Assembly (NCBI GenBank): GCA_025201375.1 | Contig: JAIWZP010000005.1 | Coordinates: forward strand, 310,001 to 374,000 | Direction of reading: 5' to 3' | Origin: Gongronella butleri | Taxonomy: Eukaryota > Mucoromycota > Mucoromycetes > Mucorales > Cunninghamellaceae | Length of the DNA stretch: 64,000 bases | Shown: piece by piece, positions 35,975 to 46,816 of the stretch | Numbering within the stretch: the first letter of the stretch is position 1 | Layout of the letters: each line of letters begins with the position of its first letter | Made by a program: the position numbers and the translations under genes | Notes under the pieces: generated by a model | The model's input: the letters and a program-made list of their open reading frames with translations, nothing else | The model's database searches: none | What the model was told of the DNA's origin: nothing

Positions 35975-36370
35975 TCATTTTTACGAATTTTCACAAATCC
36001 TACTACTTCTGACCAGACGGTAGAAGATACGAAGATCACCTCCAAAATATCTTTGCCACTATCATAAAATCATAGACTATTTCCGTATTTCGGCACGTTT
36101 CGTTTCAAAAAAAACCTTGGTATCTAGAGGACACTCAGATGGTTGTAGTGAAATCCAAAAAAAGCGCAGATTTCACGAATCCAGTCTTATAACTTATACT
36201 GTAAAACACTAACAACCATGAGTGGATCACCTCCAAAACTGTTTCATATTTAGGCCCTTTCGTCGCGTCTTTTTTCAACATGGCATTGAAAACCAGAGGT
36301 CAGTTGAATCTTGTGCAGATGAATCCAAAATATCAATATTTTCACAAATACAGTATAACACTGTCTTGGT
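35975..36370. repeat. Degenerate ~191-bp tandem repeat
   Basis: GATCACCTCCAAAA occurs at 36034 and 36225, 191 bp apart. Both are followed by TTTCG(G/T)C, then by a (G/A)AGG/CAGATG segment and TTTCAC(A/G)AAT. A third, partial unit end (TTTTCACAAATCC) lies near 35990. Divergence is high. Confidence 0.5.
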
Positions 36371-36711
36371 CAAAGTAAACATTACTGATTACAGTATTCA
36401 ATCGTATGATACTGTATCAGACGGGGGGCTCGGACGTCATTTCCACCAGAATGTTTGTTTGCCCGATGCGGACCTTTGGACGCCTGTGAAAGCCGTTCAA
36501 ACATTTCAAAAATTTCAATTTCGATGTTCTCGGCAACCGATATGATAAGACGACACGCAGCGGTTTTAACGTGTCGAAAGCGCTTGTTGAATCTCTACCG
36601 AATGAAACCAGTTTCATCGATGGATGGCTAAAAGCTAAAACTGGCAGAGAAAGTCCACTTTTTCATCAAAATCTTTGATTGCGATTTACTCGGCGACAAT
36701 AATCCAATCGA

Positions 36712-37038
36712 GTTGGGGCGACGTGTCATTTTGTTTGCCTATAGCAAAATGTCGGAGTTACCTGTTTGGGATGCATTGATCACTCGGAGTTCGAATTTTC
36801 CCAAATTTGGAATTTCCTGAGATTGAAATGTGTGACCCCTGAGTGACCCCTGAATTTTACAAAAGTAGTCGTATGCTCGTATCGCTTTGGGGGTTTAAAC
36901 TACTTTTTTGTTGCAAATTTTGCGCTGAACTCGATGCAGCTGTTTTTGAGCGGGGTCGACCATGCAGTTGGCAAGATGAATGCAAAACAGTATAAATATG
37001 AGATTTTTGGCATTTTCGAGTCCAAAAAAAAATCTGGC
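36712..37038 (+). repeat. Dispersed repeat, copy B
   Basis: Diverged copy of 10225-10553 in the same orientation. Upstream similarity extends to 36655-36705 (matching 9838-9890). The downstream part of the repeat reappears at 39205-39250 (matching 10617-10665), so about 2.2 kb has been inserted here relative to copy A. Non-coding. Confidence 0.85.
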
Positions 37039-37412
37039 GAACCCATCCCGCGCACAGTCGCTAGTGTGAACAACGAGAACAATGAGCTCAATCAGCCAGG
37101 CACGCCAATTATGGGGTGCTAGGCGCGTCAATGCACATTGTGTGCATTGTGGACAGGGCGCCGCACCAACGTGCCTAGCGCTTGAGCTCAGACCGAGCTG
37201 AGAGTCCGGTGTCGGCCGGTGAATCTGCCACACACCCATTTTTCGCCTATAAAATCCCACCTTGTTTAGATTTCCCCTTTTCCTTGTCTTTTCACTCTGT
37301 TTTCAGATTAAAAACCCCATCTTTTGTCTCACTTATTCGCAAAGTTTACAGCTAGATCATGATGTCGTGACGCAAGCAAGCAACTTTCATCTGCTGCGGG
37401 CAGGTACTGTAT

Positions 37413-37827
37413 GTACCGTACCCTCCAAAAAAAAACGCAACAACACCCGCTTGCGCCTGCTTTAATTGACTCCTCTATTTACTTTAATCTGTTGTGTATT
37501 GATCAATAATGATGTTAGCATCATGGAACTTGGTGGAGACAATGATATATACTGTAAGTAAAATAAAAGCTATAAAAATATGAAACGGATAGACAAAGGA
37601 GGGGTATACCTATGTTGAAAAGAATGAGTGAGACGCGTCACGCGACGCGACGCGTACCCAAGCGCATACAATGGCCCGTGGAGATGAATTGACATTATGA
37701 ACACCATCTCCAATTTTTTTTGAGACATTTGTGGTAGTATCTAATTATTTCTGTCAATTCATTTTGTGGTGCATGTGTCATGCCAGAGATCGGTGTGACA
37801 ATTGGTCAAATTACCGCCGTGACGCGT
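37413..37827 (+). repeat. Left terminal inverted repeat
   Basis: Pairs with 38770-39181. Differences are few: single substitutions, and small length changes such as GATATATACTGTAAGT against GATATATAAGT. Confidence 0.85.
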
Positions 37828-38769
37828 TACGCGCCAGACATGTATGGAAAATTACTTTTATCTCTATCAAATCATTTTAATCTCATTGTCGACTTGAAAC
37901 TATGATAATTATTTAATTTGAAAGTCCAAAAGTGTATGCTATTGAGGTGCTGTGATTATATCATTCAGTTCGGGCACCACGGTCACATTTGTTGTATTTG
38001 CCGTTCTCAGAGCATAAGCGATCAAGTTGTTTAGACGCGCAATGGCGCGTACTTGGTATTTTTACCAGTGCTGTAAATATAGGCAATTGCCGCACACGTC
38101 GCTCCGACGCTCCTTCCTAATCTGGGGTTTGATTCCCCGCTCTCGCTCAGGCCGCTGTCGGGCCGTCATCCGCATCGCATTGTAATCATGATGCCCGAAA
38201 TAAGGAATGCGCACCTTTATCATCCTTTATGCTCTCACATTGAATTGTACGCGCTCATTACGTGATGCATCCATCAATGCCCTTAATACAAATGATCCAG
38301 ATATGCAGAGTCGTGGCTTGGCCATGACCAGCCACGAGCTCGGGCCAAGCATGGCAAAAATAGAATATAAAAAAAAAAAAAAGAGCCGCGCGCCGCAGGC
38401 GCTGGTTTCACCGGCTCAATGCCCATGCCCTGATCAGCCCCATGTGTATGCATATCAATGGCATTCAATGGATTGAAACAAACGCGCTTGATACCGATCC
38501 GAGGTCTGTTCACAGTTGATGCAAAGCGGCAAATAATATGTTTTGCTTCAGACACGGAGAGTCTCGACAGCTCTCTCTTACAGCGTTGTTTCTCCGCATC
38601 TCACGTTACGACACCATTGTTCTTTCACGTTTTGTATAAATAGAGAATCGTTTTACATTTCAATAAACCGTATCTGTTTGCGATTGTATTTCTTGTCTTT
38701 TGTTTTTCTTGTCACATTTCTCCACCCACCAATTTTACAACATTAAGGACCTCGCAGCTTAGACGCGTC

Positions 38770-39181
38770 TGACGCGTCACAGTGATAATTTGACCAATTG
38801 TCACACCGATCTCTGGCATGACACATGCACCACAAAATGAATTGACAGAAATAATCAGATACTACCACAAATGTCTCAAAAAAAATTGGAGACGGTGTTC
38901 ATAATGTCAATTCATCTCCACGGGCCATTGTATGCGCTTGGGTACGCGTCGCGTCGCGTGACGCGTCTCACTCATTCTTTTCAACATAGGTATACCCCTC
39001 CTTTGTCTATCCGTTTCATATTTTTATAGCTTTTATTTTACTTATATATCATTGTCTCCACCAAGTTCCATGATGCTAACATCATTATTGATCAATACAC
39101 AACAGATTAAAGTAAATAGAGGAGTCAATTAAAGCAGGCGCAAGCGGGTGTTGTTGCGTTTTTTTTTGGAGGGTACGGTAC
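38770..39181 (-). repeat. Right terminal inverted repeat
   Basis: Reverse complement of 37413-37827 over nearly its whole length; similarity stops inside at the GACGCGTC near 38771. Confidence 0.85.
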
Positions 39182-39454
39182 TGTAAACTGTATCATACTC
39201 TGCAAAAAAAATTCTGGAGGCACAACAGCCGGCAAAACTGAGAAAACAACATACTGTTGTAGAGTATTTCAATCATGGGTCAGATGGTGGTGCTGCTCAC
39301 TGCTCAGGTCTTTTTTTCCAAGCATCTTTGCGCGGCACTGCCTGCAAGCAAAGTTGAAGCGCAGGTCGACGATTCTTCACCGTACGTACTGTACAAGCGG
39401 GTTGTACTGTATTAATAGTAGGGCCGGGTTGTTGTTATGATACTGTATGTAATT

Positions 39455-39905
39455 CGAGCAGCGAGCGAGACGAGATTCACCTTCTTGTCTTGTCTTGTTT
39501 CGTCTCGACAAAATTTTGGGTCATCTCGATCTCGATCGAGATTCGAGCCTCGAGCGAGATTCGAGAATGTCACATGACAAACTCGAGCATTTTTCTACAA
39601 AGCTTTGCCTGGTGGAGTGAAAAAATCCACAAAAAGAAGTCGACAAAAACACAAGGGTTGAACCTCTAACATCCAGAGTGCCAAGAAGAGCCCAAGATAA
39701 TAAAGCTTGTTGCCTTGTTCCCATTGCACCACAAGACCACATCACTTAATCTAAAATGCATGATGAAACTTTACGCCTACGTAACCTAATTTTTTGTTCG
39801 AGATGATTCGAGCGAGACGAGCGAGATTTTACAGTAGTACATTCTTGTCGATCGTCTCGATCTCGTCTCGAACCCTGGAGATTTTCGAGCGAGATTCTCG
39901 ACTTA
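39455..39905. repeat. CGAGCGAGAT-rich patch
   Basis: Repeated short words of the type CGAGCGAGATTCGAG, GAGCGAGACGAG and their reverse complements (TCTCGATCTCG, GTCTCGAC) cluster at 39460-39570 and 39795-39905, flanking ordinary sequence. Possibly the two ends of a small element or an eroded microsatellite. Confidence 0.45.
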
Positions 39906-41064
39906 TCATAACATCCCTAAAAACATATGATAGTCCCAAAAAGTGATGCATTTTGCTCGTGATTGCACCACCACCCTGTGACACGCATCTGACAATCGGG
40001 CTTCGCCAGAAAATCATCTATTTCTTCAATGCATTTGGTAGATTTTACAGTAGAGTCGAGCTTTAGCACCAAAATTGCAATCAAAGACGTTGTGTGGTCA
40101 TGGTCCGCCAAGCGGATTATGATAACAGTTACAGTACGCGAATCAAATTAATATGATACAAGATGGAGATGGACATGAAAAATGTGATTTCATTGAAAAA
40201 GTAGATTGCACATTGTTTTTTTTTGTGCAATGTACGAACTACGAATTCATTCACTTGTATCATGATGGGAAAAGTTGCAGCTTCGGAAATGCTCTCTCTA
40301 ACGCGCTTCTTCGGTCTCCTGCTCCTCCCCTGACCCGCAATTGCTCTGTTTTCCCCCGTATGATTAACGATTCTCCATTAAAAGTTAATCATCATGCAAA
40401 AAATCTCTCTAACGCGCTTATCATATTACAGTATGCCGTAGGATGGATCGAATCATTGACAGGGAACAGAAAAATGCAGTACAGTGCAGTACAATGCAGG
40501 GTACGCCCAGATTTTGGTATTTTTTTTTTTTTTTTTTGGGAGGGGAGGGCCGAGAATTGCGCGACAAGGTGAACTTCAGCACGTCGGGTGTTCGTAATTA
40601 AATCGTCAGTGCAATGAGGCGGGGGGAACGCTATCGGATCAGAGCGAGGCATGACGCGGCGCCGCATCAGCTGACTGGCTGTCAAAACGTGCTTCTTGCA
40701 TGAATTAGGGTACTGCATGATGGGGGGACGCTTGATTGGATCTAGGCCCTTTATACATGAGAGACACAGGGAAAAAAAGGGGGGGGGGAGATTCAATTTG
40801 ATCCCGCTACGTGTGCATGTACGCATGTTTTTGAGCCATCACGAGGATGGTGATGGAGTGAAAGGGGAGAACCAATTGCCAAGGTGTCAACTTGCGTGTG
40901 TAACATGGTGCCGTGTCCTTCATGGAATTCAGGTAAAAAGTCCGTCGGCGACCGTCGGGGCGGCGACAATGATTTAAAAGGAACAATTCTTTTTTTGCTC
41001 GGCCCATTTTTTTGTTCTTTTCTTTCACTTGTTTCACACTCTTTTTTTTTATTCTTGCAACTTT

Positions 41065-43393
41065 ATGACTTCACCAAGACCAAGCAATGCCAAGGGCCTG
41101 GGTGACGGCTTTGAAGACGGACTGTCGCAGTCGTACGACCGGACATCGTCCATGGCGCGTCTGCAGGACGATTCCGTCTTTAGTACCTCACCCGCAGCGC
41201 CCAGCCAGTACCTTTCAGCACCTCGGTACGGAACACACGATCTGACGACGGTGAATTCGCAGCATTCGTCGTATTCATATGGGTCGACGGCCGAGCATGA
41301 GGACGACCGCATTGCACGTGCGGTGAAGCGACATTTGGTGGATCCGGCGACGATGTCTGTGTCGTCGTCGTCATCGTCGGTCATGGACCTGGCACGCACG
41401 TCCACCAATGCGTCCACATCGGGGGTGGCGGCGGCCACAAATGGGCTGGTGGACGATGCGGCGTCTGTGCACAGCCATTACACAAGCAGCATCCACCAGC
41501 TGCCTGGTGCATCTGTCACGCACGATATCTACAAGTGGACTGACAACGTCGATGACCAGCTTGCGCGCAAGAAACGCACGCAATCGTTCATTTTGCCTCG
41601 CAACCAAGATCGGCACCTTGACCCCACGCTTACTCGGCTCCGAGCGCCCGGAGGTTTCCGTCGCCATTTTGTTGCGCACAAGGCGCACACCCAGGGTAGA
41701 CAGCCGCCTCATTGGATGACGCGCAACTTTGCCGAATTCCTCGCACTCTATGGCCACTTTGGCGGTGAGGATCTCAGCGACGAGGAGGGTGAAGATGACG
41801 ATGACGAAACTCTCGGCGATCATGAGCACGACGATCAAGGCGCCGACGAGGAAACACCACTGATCGATCAAGCGCCCACGCAGGGCAATGTCACCGCGTC
41901 AAAAGCCGTCTTTTTGCTCATCAAGGCGTTTTTTGGCACTGGACCCATGTTTCTGCCCAAGGCGTAAGGCTCTCTTCCTCCCCCCCTCACCTCCTTTTTC
42001 CAATTGACAGATGGCAATGAGTGTACCGCGGGGATATTGGTTTTAATCAGTCAATTGTATTTTTTTTTTTTTTTTTTTTGCACTAGTTTTGCGAATGGCG
42101 GCCTCGTGTTTTCGGTGACCCTGTTGACATTTATTGCAGTGGTCTCTCTGTACAGCTTCCTTCTGCTGGTCGAGACGCGCAACAAGGTGCCCTTGTCCTT
42201 TGGTGACATTGGTGGGCATCTGTTTGGGTCTGGCATGCGCTACTTTGTTCTGGCGAGCATTGCGATCTCTCAGGTACAAAACGTGCGGGCTAAAAATAGA
42301 ATCCCGGTGCTCATCCCGCTCCCCCTTTTTTTTTTTAATTCTCGGGTAGATCGGCTTTGTGTGCGCATACATGGTGTTTGTCGGGCAAAACGTGCAGGCG
42401 CTGCTGGAGGCGGTGTCTCATTGCGACTGGGTGGTCCCACTGTCGTACCTAATCTGGGGACAAATTGCCGTATTTGTGCCGCTGGCCATGATCCGAAAGA
42501 TCCAAAAGCTGTCCGTATTTGCCCTTTTGGCCGACCTGTTCATCATGTTGGGCGTCATTTACCTCTTTTATTATGACTTTTGGACGCTTGGCCGCCGCGG
42601 TGTCGGCGATGTGGAATGGGTCATCAACCCCGTGTCGTTCCCCATGTTTGTTGGCACCGCCGTGTTCACATTTGAGGGCGTCGGCTTGAGTAAAGCAAAA
42701 AAAAAAAAAAAAAAAAAAATAAGAAAAAGAAAAAAGGGATCGAAAAAGGGCGTGCTGACCCTTTTTTTTTTTTTTTTTTTTATAATAGTTATTCCGATCA
42801 CCGAATCGATGAAGGATCCTCGTCAATTCCCCAAGGTGCTGACAGGCACAATGCTTGGTCTTGCCGTGGTGTTCCTTGCGGTTGGCTCTGTGTCGTATTT
42901 GACCTTTGGCAAGGATGTGCAGACGGTGATTTTGTTGAATTTGCCCGTGACGCCCGTGGTGAACACGCTGCAGGGTCTGTACGCGTTGGCGATCTGCCTG
43001 TCAATCCCGCTGCAGCTGTTCCCTGCAATTCGCATTGTCGAGACCGGTCTGTTTACGCGCTCCGGCAAACACGACCCTATTGTCAAGTGGCAAAAGAACA
43101 TCCTTCGCTTTGCGATTGTGGTGCTGTCAGCCGTCATTGCCACTGCTGGGTCCCAGGACTTGGACAAGTTTGTGTCGGTCATTGGCAGTCTGTGCTGCGT
43201 GCCGCTGTGCTTTTTGTTCCCGCCATTGTTCCACTACAAGGCCGTCGCCACCACCTTCCGCCAAAAGGCTATTGATCTTGCCATCATTGCCTTTTCTCTC
43301 GTCTGCATGATCTACACAACCATGATCACCATCCAGCTCTGGTTCGACGAGACCGCCCCCGCGCCCCCCGTGTCGCGATGCATCCCACACTAA
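41065..43393 (+). CDS. Vacuolar amino-acid transporter, AAAP family (Avt3/Avt4 type)
   Basis: Exons 41065-41963, 42087-42273, 42350-42689 and 42789-43393 give 676 residues. A long N-terminal cytosolic region (about 290 residues, Ser-rich, then acidic DLSDEEGEDDDDETLGDHEH) precedes the first helix NVTASKAVFLLIKAFFGTGP. This long acidic N-terminus followed by a KAFFGTG...LPKAF motif is typical of Avt3/Avt4 proteins, which export neutral amino acids from the vacuole. Further helices include IGFVCAYMVFVGQNVQALLE, PMFVGTAVFTFEGVGL, and VIPITESMKDPRQFPKVL, the last split by an intron with A and T runs. The protein ends in a membrane helix and a short tail. Confidence 0.9.
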
Positions 43394-43592
43394 AAAAAAA
43401 AAAAAAACAAACTCACAAAAAAATGATGATACCATCTTTTTTCTTTTTGCTTGTAATTTCTAGCACTTTTGCACAGCCAAGCTTTTTTCATCCGTAAAAA
43501 AAGTCTCCCTCTTTGCTTTGCTATTTCATAAAGAACAAAAATCACGCGCGACGCGTCTTTTTTTTTATAATATAATTGATTGGTTGTGCAAT

Positions 43593-44585
43593 TTACAATT
43601 CACCGCAGTCGGTGATCTCCACGACGGCTTGAGGACGGCCAGACTGCGTGCCAAGTTCCTCAACAGCCTTGACAACTAGATTGTGCGATGTAAAAAAAAA
43701 AAAAAAAAAAGACATTGGAGATCAGTGACACGAAAAAAAAAGATGATATCTGGCTCTTTACCTTCCATGCCTTCAGCGATTTGGCCAAAGCTAGAAAACG
43801 AGACAAAAGGATAAAAGGAGATTGTGAGTGGTCGCGTCAAATTGCGGCTTTTGAGATGCTTATGCATACACCGTGTGGTTGCCATCCAACCAGGGGCAGG
43901 CTATGCATTGCAAAAAGAAAGAACGTGAGCATCTAGGTCCACCATTGCCCAATTCACATCTCAATGGCGCGACTTACGGACGGTGGTGATAAAGAATTGC
44001 GAGCCGTTGGTGTTGGGGCCGGCGTTGGCCATGGACAGGACGCCAGGGCCGGTGTGCTTCAAGGTGAAGTTCTCGTCAGGGAACTTGGCGCCGTAGATCG
44101 ACTTGCCCTAGAGAAATCAAAGGAAATCACGAGGTAAAAATGAGTCTCGCGCGTGTCGCGTGTCATGCGCGGTCAAAAGCGCAGAAAATGATACGTACAC
44201 CAGTGCCGTTCTACCAAAACAAACAATTGTGTTAATTTATGCAATAGAAAAAGTGTATTTCGAGCGCTTACACCAGCGGTGAAGTCGCCACCTTGCAACA
44301 TGAATTGAGGAATGATGCGGTGGAACTTGGAACCCTTGTAGCCAAAGCCCTTTTCGCCAGTGCAGAGCGCGCGGAAGTTTTCAGACGTCTTGGGCGTCAC
44401 GTCCGAGAAGAGCTTTAAAAAAAAAGAAAAAAAAAAGTGAGCAAAAGCTCGACGCGCGTGCGTGACAGCGCGTAAAACGAAAAAGAAACGCATTTGACGA
44501 ATTTTACCTTGAAAGTCATGCGGCCAGCGGGCTTGCCGTTGACGGCGACGTCGAAAAAAACCTTGGGGAGTTGCTTGGCAGCCAT
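43593..44585 (-). CDS. Cyclophilin A-type peptidyl-prolyl isomerase
   Basis: Highly split gene of about eight exons for a protein of normal cyclophilin size (about 165 residues). [20 protein letters not shown] starts at 44585. Then follow [40 protein letters not shown], a 12-nt exon for [48 protein letters not shown] and the C-terminus [10 protein letters not shown]. The active-site Arg (FHRIIPQF), the Phe/Met/Gln cluster and the Trp of cyclosporin binding are present. Cytosolic or nuclear proline isomerase. It shares a short divergent promoter (218 bp between start codons) with the mitochondrial ribosomal gene. Confidence 0.95.
44199..44210 (-). other. 12-nt microexon of the cyclophilin gene
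   Basis: On the minus strand ACCAGTGCCGTT reads AACGGCACTGGT (Asn-Gly-Thr-Gly), bounded by a TAG acceptor and a GTACGT donor. It supplies exactly the NGTG of the invariant cyclophilin motif between GDFTAG in the preceding exon and GKSIYG in the next; without it the motif is missing. Confidence 0.85.
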
Positions 44586-44803
44586 GTTTAAGTGTTGTTC
44601 TTTGGAGGAGTGGAGGGGAAAGAAGAGAGAAATAGGCAAGATGGCTTTTTTTGGGCTCGAAAAAAAGCAAAAGCTGTCAAATACAGGGGCCAATGGCAAC
44701 GTGGCGGCGCTTGAAAATTACCCTGCGCCGGAACACAAAAGTGTCCAGTCCCAGGCCCGATTCTGTTTTGCTTTTTTTTTTCTTCTTCGTTCTCACTTTT
44801 ACT

Positions 44804-45166
44804 ATGCCTCGTTCTGCTTGGAAGGGTCCCTTCTTTGTCGCTTTCCCCGGTCTGCGTCAAGCCATTCAAAACGGCACCCCTATTGCCACCCAAGGTAAAA
44901 TTTTTTTCTCACTTTTTATTTCATTTTTTCCCTTTTTTTCTTTGTTTTGTGTGCTTTGCTCACCTTTTTACGCTTGTTTTGTTTTTTATCGACTCGTAGC
45001 TCGCAGCTGCACGATCTTGCCGTCGTTTGTCGGCTTGAAGTTCCTTGTTCACAACGGCAAGGATTATCTGCCTGTGCGCATTGAACAGGACATGGTCGGC
45101 CATAAGCTCGGTGAGTTTGCGTTTACGCGCAAGCGCTTCAGCTACCGCTTCACCAAGAACAAGTAA
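44804..45166 (+). CDS. Mitochondrial ribosomal protein uS19
   Basis: Two exons, roughly 44804-44894 and from 44999 (donor GTAAAA, acceptor TAG), encode about 85 residues. [20 protein letters not shown] is followed after the intron by [20 protein letters not shown] and [20 protein letters not shown]. The '[11 protein letters not shown] ... VHNG ... [11 protein letters not shown]' pattern is the universal S19 core, which binds the 16S rRNA head of the small subunit. The short size and absence of a cytosolic uS19 (Rps15) N-terminus point to the nuclear-encoded mitochondrial form. Confidence 0.93.
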   Translation: MPRSAWKGPFFVAFPGLRQAIQNGTPIATQGKIFFSLFISFFPFFSLFCVLCSPFYACFVFYRLVARSCTILPSFVGLKFLVHNGKDYLPVRIEQDMVGHKLGEFAFTRKRFSYRFTKNK

Positions 45167-45326
45167 AAAAAAAAAGGGACCGCCAAAAGCAATGTCTTGC
45201 ATCCATTCCATCGCGCCATGCCACCATCACTCTCTCCATTGTGCATACTTTTAGATTCCACCGCGTCCTTTTTTATTATTTTTCCTTTTGTACCATAGAA
45301 ACCGACTATTAAAAAAGAGCTCATTT

Positions 45327-46247
45327 TCACCAGAATCCAGGGATCAGGATGTTGCGATTTGATGGAAAGGCGGGGAAAGTGGCCAAATACCATGCTTTTG
45401 TCTCTGACGCGGTGACGGACAGGTTAACGATAGTCCAGCAGAGTCCGCACCACAAGATGATGCTGCGACCACCATACAGGAGTACGAGCGACGCGTACAC
45501 GAGCATATCACACACGTAATGCGGCGCGATCCACCATTTAAACCAATCGCCCTGTGGAATGGCATAAACAGGCTTGTTTTTGGCATGGCTCTTGTCTGTA
45601 CGGAGCGATGCCAGGATACAATGACACCGGTGCTGGTGATACGACGCGTAGAAAAAGAGCATGAGGGCTGGGACGGCGGTCCATGGCGATAATGAGGAGG
45701 TTTGAATAGGAACATCGCGTGTCCAAAGCCCAAGGGCGTGTGCGCCTTCCAGCCACGTGCCGAGGACCATGGCTCCATAGAACCCGAGGCCCGCCAGGTA
45801 GTGAGTGACGTGCATACGCGCGCCGCGCGATGGTCGCTCAATGCATTGCGTCTCGTACACGCGTCGCGTTAGGTGCAATGTCATCATTGCCCAGCCCAAG
45901 CGGCATACAGCCCAAGGCACCGCCTGAGCACCTTGTGCCGTATCCCACTGCTGCAGCGCGTACAGTAAAGGGCCCATGTGCCGAGAAAACGATAGAAATG
46001 CCACTTCCAGCGCGCAATACAGGCTAAAAGTGAGCCCAACCAGGTAAAAATGCGCAAAATAGTGTTTGGGTACCGTCCACTGCTTGACGATCCCGGCCAG
46101 CCGCGAAGACGGTGCATCTGCCACCGCGTTCAGCTTGCCGTAGGCAAGCACAGACGATCGCAGCAACGGCACACACTTGGCAAACACAGAAAGCACCGTT
46201 AAAATGCTCAAACAGACGCTCACCAACGCAATCAGGAACATGGACAA
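45327..46247 (-). CDS. Polyprenol reductase (DFG10/SRD5A3 family)
   Basis: Uninterrupted 306-residue frame, unusual among the intron-rich neighbours. Multiple hydrophobic segments. The core includes VPKHYFAHFYLVGLTFSLYC, CRLGWAMMTLHLTRRVYETQ, MHVTHYLAGLGFYGAMVLG and the C-terminal steroid-reductase-like domain with YHQHRCHCILASLR, YAIPQGDWFKWWIAPHYVCD and ETKAWYLATFPAFPSNRNIL. This matches Dfg10/SRD5A3, ER enzymes in polyprenol-to-dolichol conversion that supply the lipid carrier for N-glycosylation. Two start codons (46247 and 46241) differ by two residues. Convergent with uS19m. Confidence 0.9.
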   Translation of the reverse strand: MSMFLIALVSVCLSILTVLSVFAKCVPLLRSSVLAYGKLNAVADAPSSRLAGIVKQWTVPKHYFAHFYLVGLTFSLYCALEVAFLSFSRHMGPLLYALQQWDTAQGAQAVPWAVCRLGWAMMTLHLTRRVYETQCIERPSRGARMHVTHYLAGLGFYGAMVLGTWLEGAHALGLWTRDVPIQTSSLSPWTAVPALMLFFYASYHQHRCHCILASLRTDKSHAKNKPVYAIPQGDWFKWWIAPHYVCDMLVYASLVLLYGGRSIILWCGLCWTIVNLSVTASETKAWYLATFPAFPSNRNILIPGFW

Positions 46248-46816
46248 GAAAGAAAAAAAAAAGGAACTGAAAAGAGAAACCGGAATCGTCCCGATCGCGT
46301 TCCTAGTTTATCCATTTTCCAGGGATTTTCTGCCAAATGGCGTTTTTATTCTATTTTTCGCTTCTGTTTGCGCAAGAAATTGATGTACAGACACGTCGAG
46401 AGGCTCATGGAAAGCGAAAGTCGAGACGTGTCGAGTATACTCATCTTTATCGCGCTGAAAGAAGGCATCAAACGCGCCCACGCGCGCGTATAAACGTTGA
46501 ATTGACGTAATTTATGCATTTCGCGCCAGGAATCCTCTGTACAGCTTCGAGAGTCTTCTGCATCAAGACAAGAGGCAGTGAAGCGCCCGGGAAAAATCGG
46601 GCGAGGACCACGAAAAAAAAGTACATGCAGCGACACGCGCGACAAAAAGTAAAAAACGCGTCCGAACACGCGTTTACGTGCCATTGGTTATTCAAAAAGT
46701 CACTGTATCTGGGCCAACTCGGTGCAAATTCTTGTATGAGACCGTTACAGTATCATCCATGCACAACAAAAGAAAAAACCAACAAAAAAATCAAAATTCG
46801 TTGTTTTGTTTAAATT
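46248..46816. other. Intergenic upstream of the polyprenol reductase
   Basis: No gene supported. ACGCGT-rich around 46480-46680 with a TACAGTATCATC near 46747. Confidence 0.4.

Larger units (their letters stand above)
37413..39181. mobile_element. Non-autonomous element with ~415-bp terminal inverted repeats
   Basis: The ends are GTACCGTACCCTCC at 37413 and its reverse complement at 39168-39181. The left arm (37413-37827) and right arm (38770-39181) are near-identical in inverted orientation, including an ACGCGT-rich patch (37636-37660 / 38938-38965). The unique centre (37828-38769) encodes no recognised transposase. The flanks are TACTGTA-like on both sides; a clear target-site duplication was not resolved. 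This is the form of a MITE or fold-back DNA transposon derivative that depends on a transposase from elsewhere. Confidence 0.85.
35306..41064. repeat. Gene-poor repeat field 2
   Basis: About 5.8 kb with no intact gene recognised. Contains the transaldolase 3' flank, a degenerate ~191-bp tandem repeat, dispersed repeat copy B, the inverted-repeat element, a CGAGCGAGAT-rich patch and many TACAGTA/TACTGTA heptamers. At 37248-37255 a TATAAAAT in a promoter-like setting precedes C/T-rich DNA but leads to no credible reading frame. Confidence 0.55.

Noticed and set aside
37240..37400. Apparent promoter (CTATAAAATCCC) and leader before the inverted-repeat element
   Set aside because: Promoter-like, but the first ATG opens only a three-codon frame and no downstream exon is credible; may be a remnant.
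38115..38160. tRNA-like B-box (GGGGTTTGATTCCCC) inside the inverted-repeat element
   Set aside because: A five-pair T-arm-like hairpin is present, but no upstream A-box, anticodon arm or matching acceptor stem could be drawn. At most a tRNA-derived relic.
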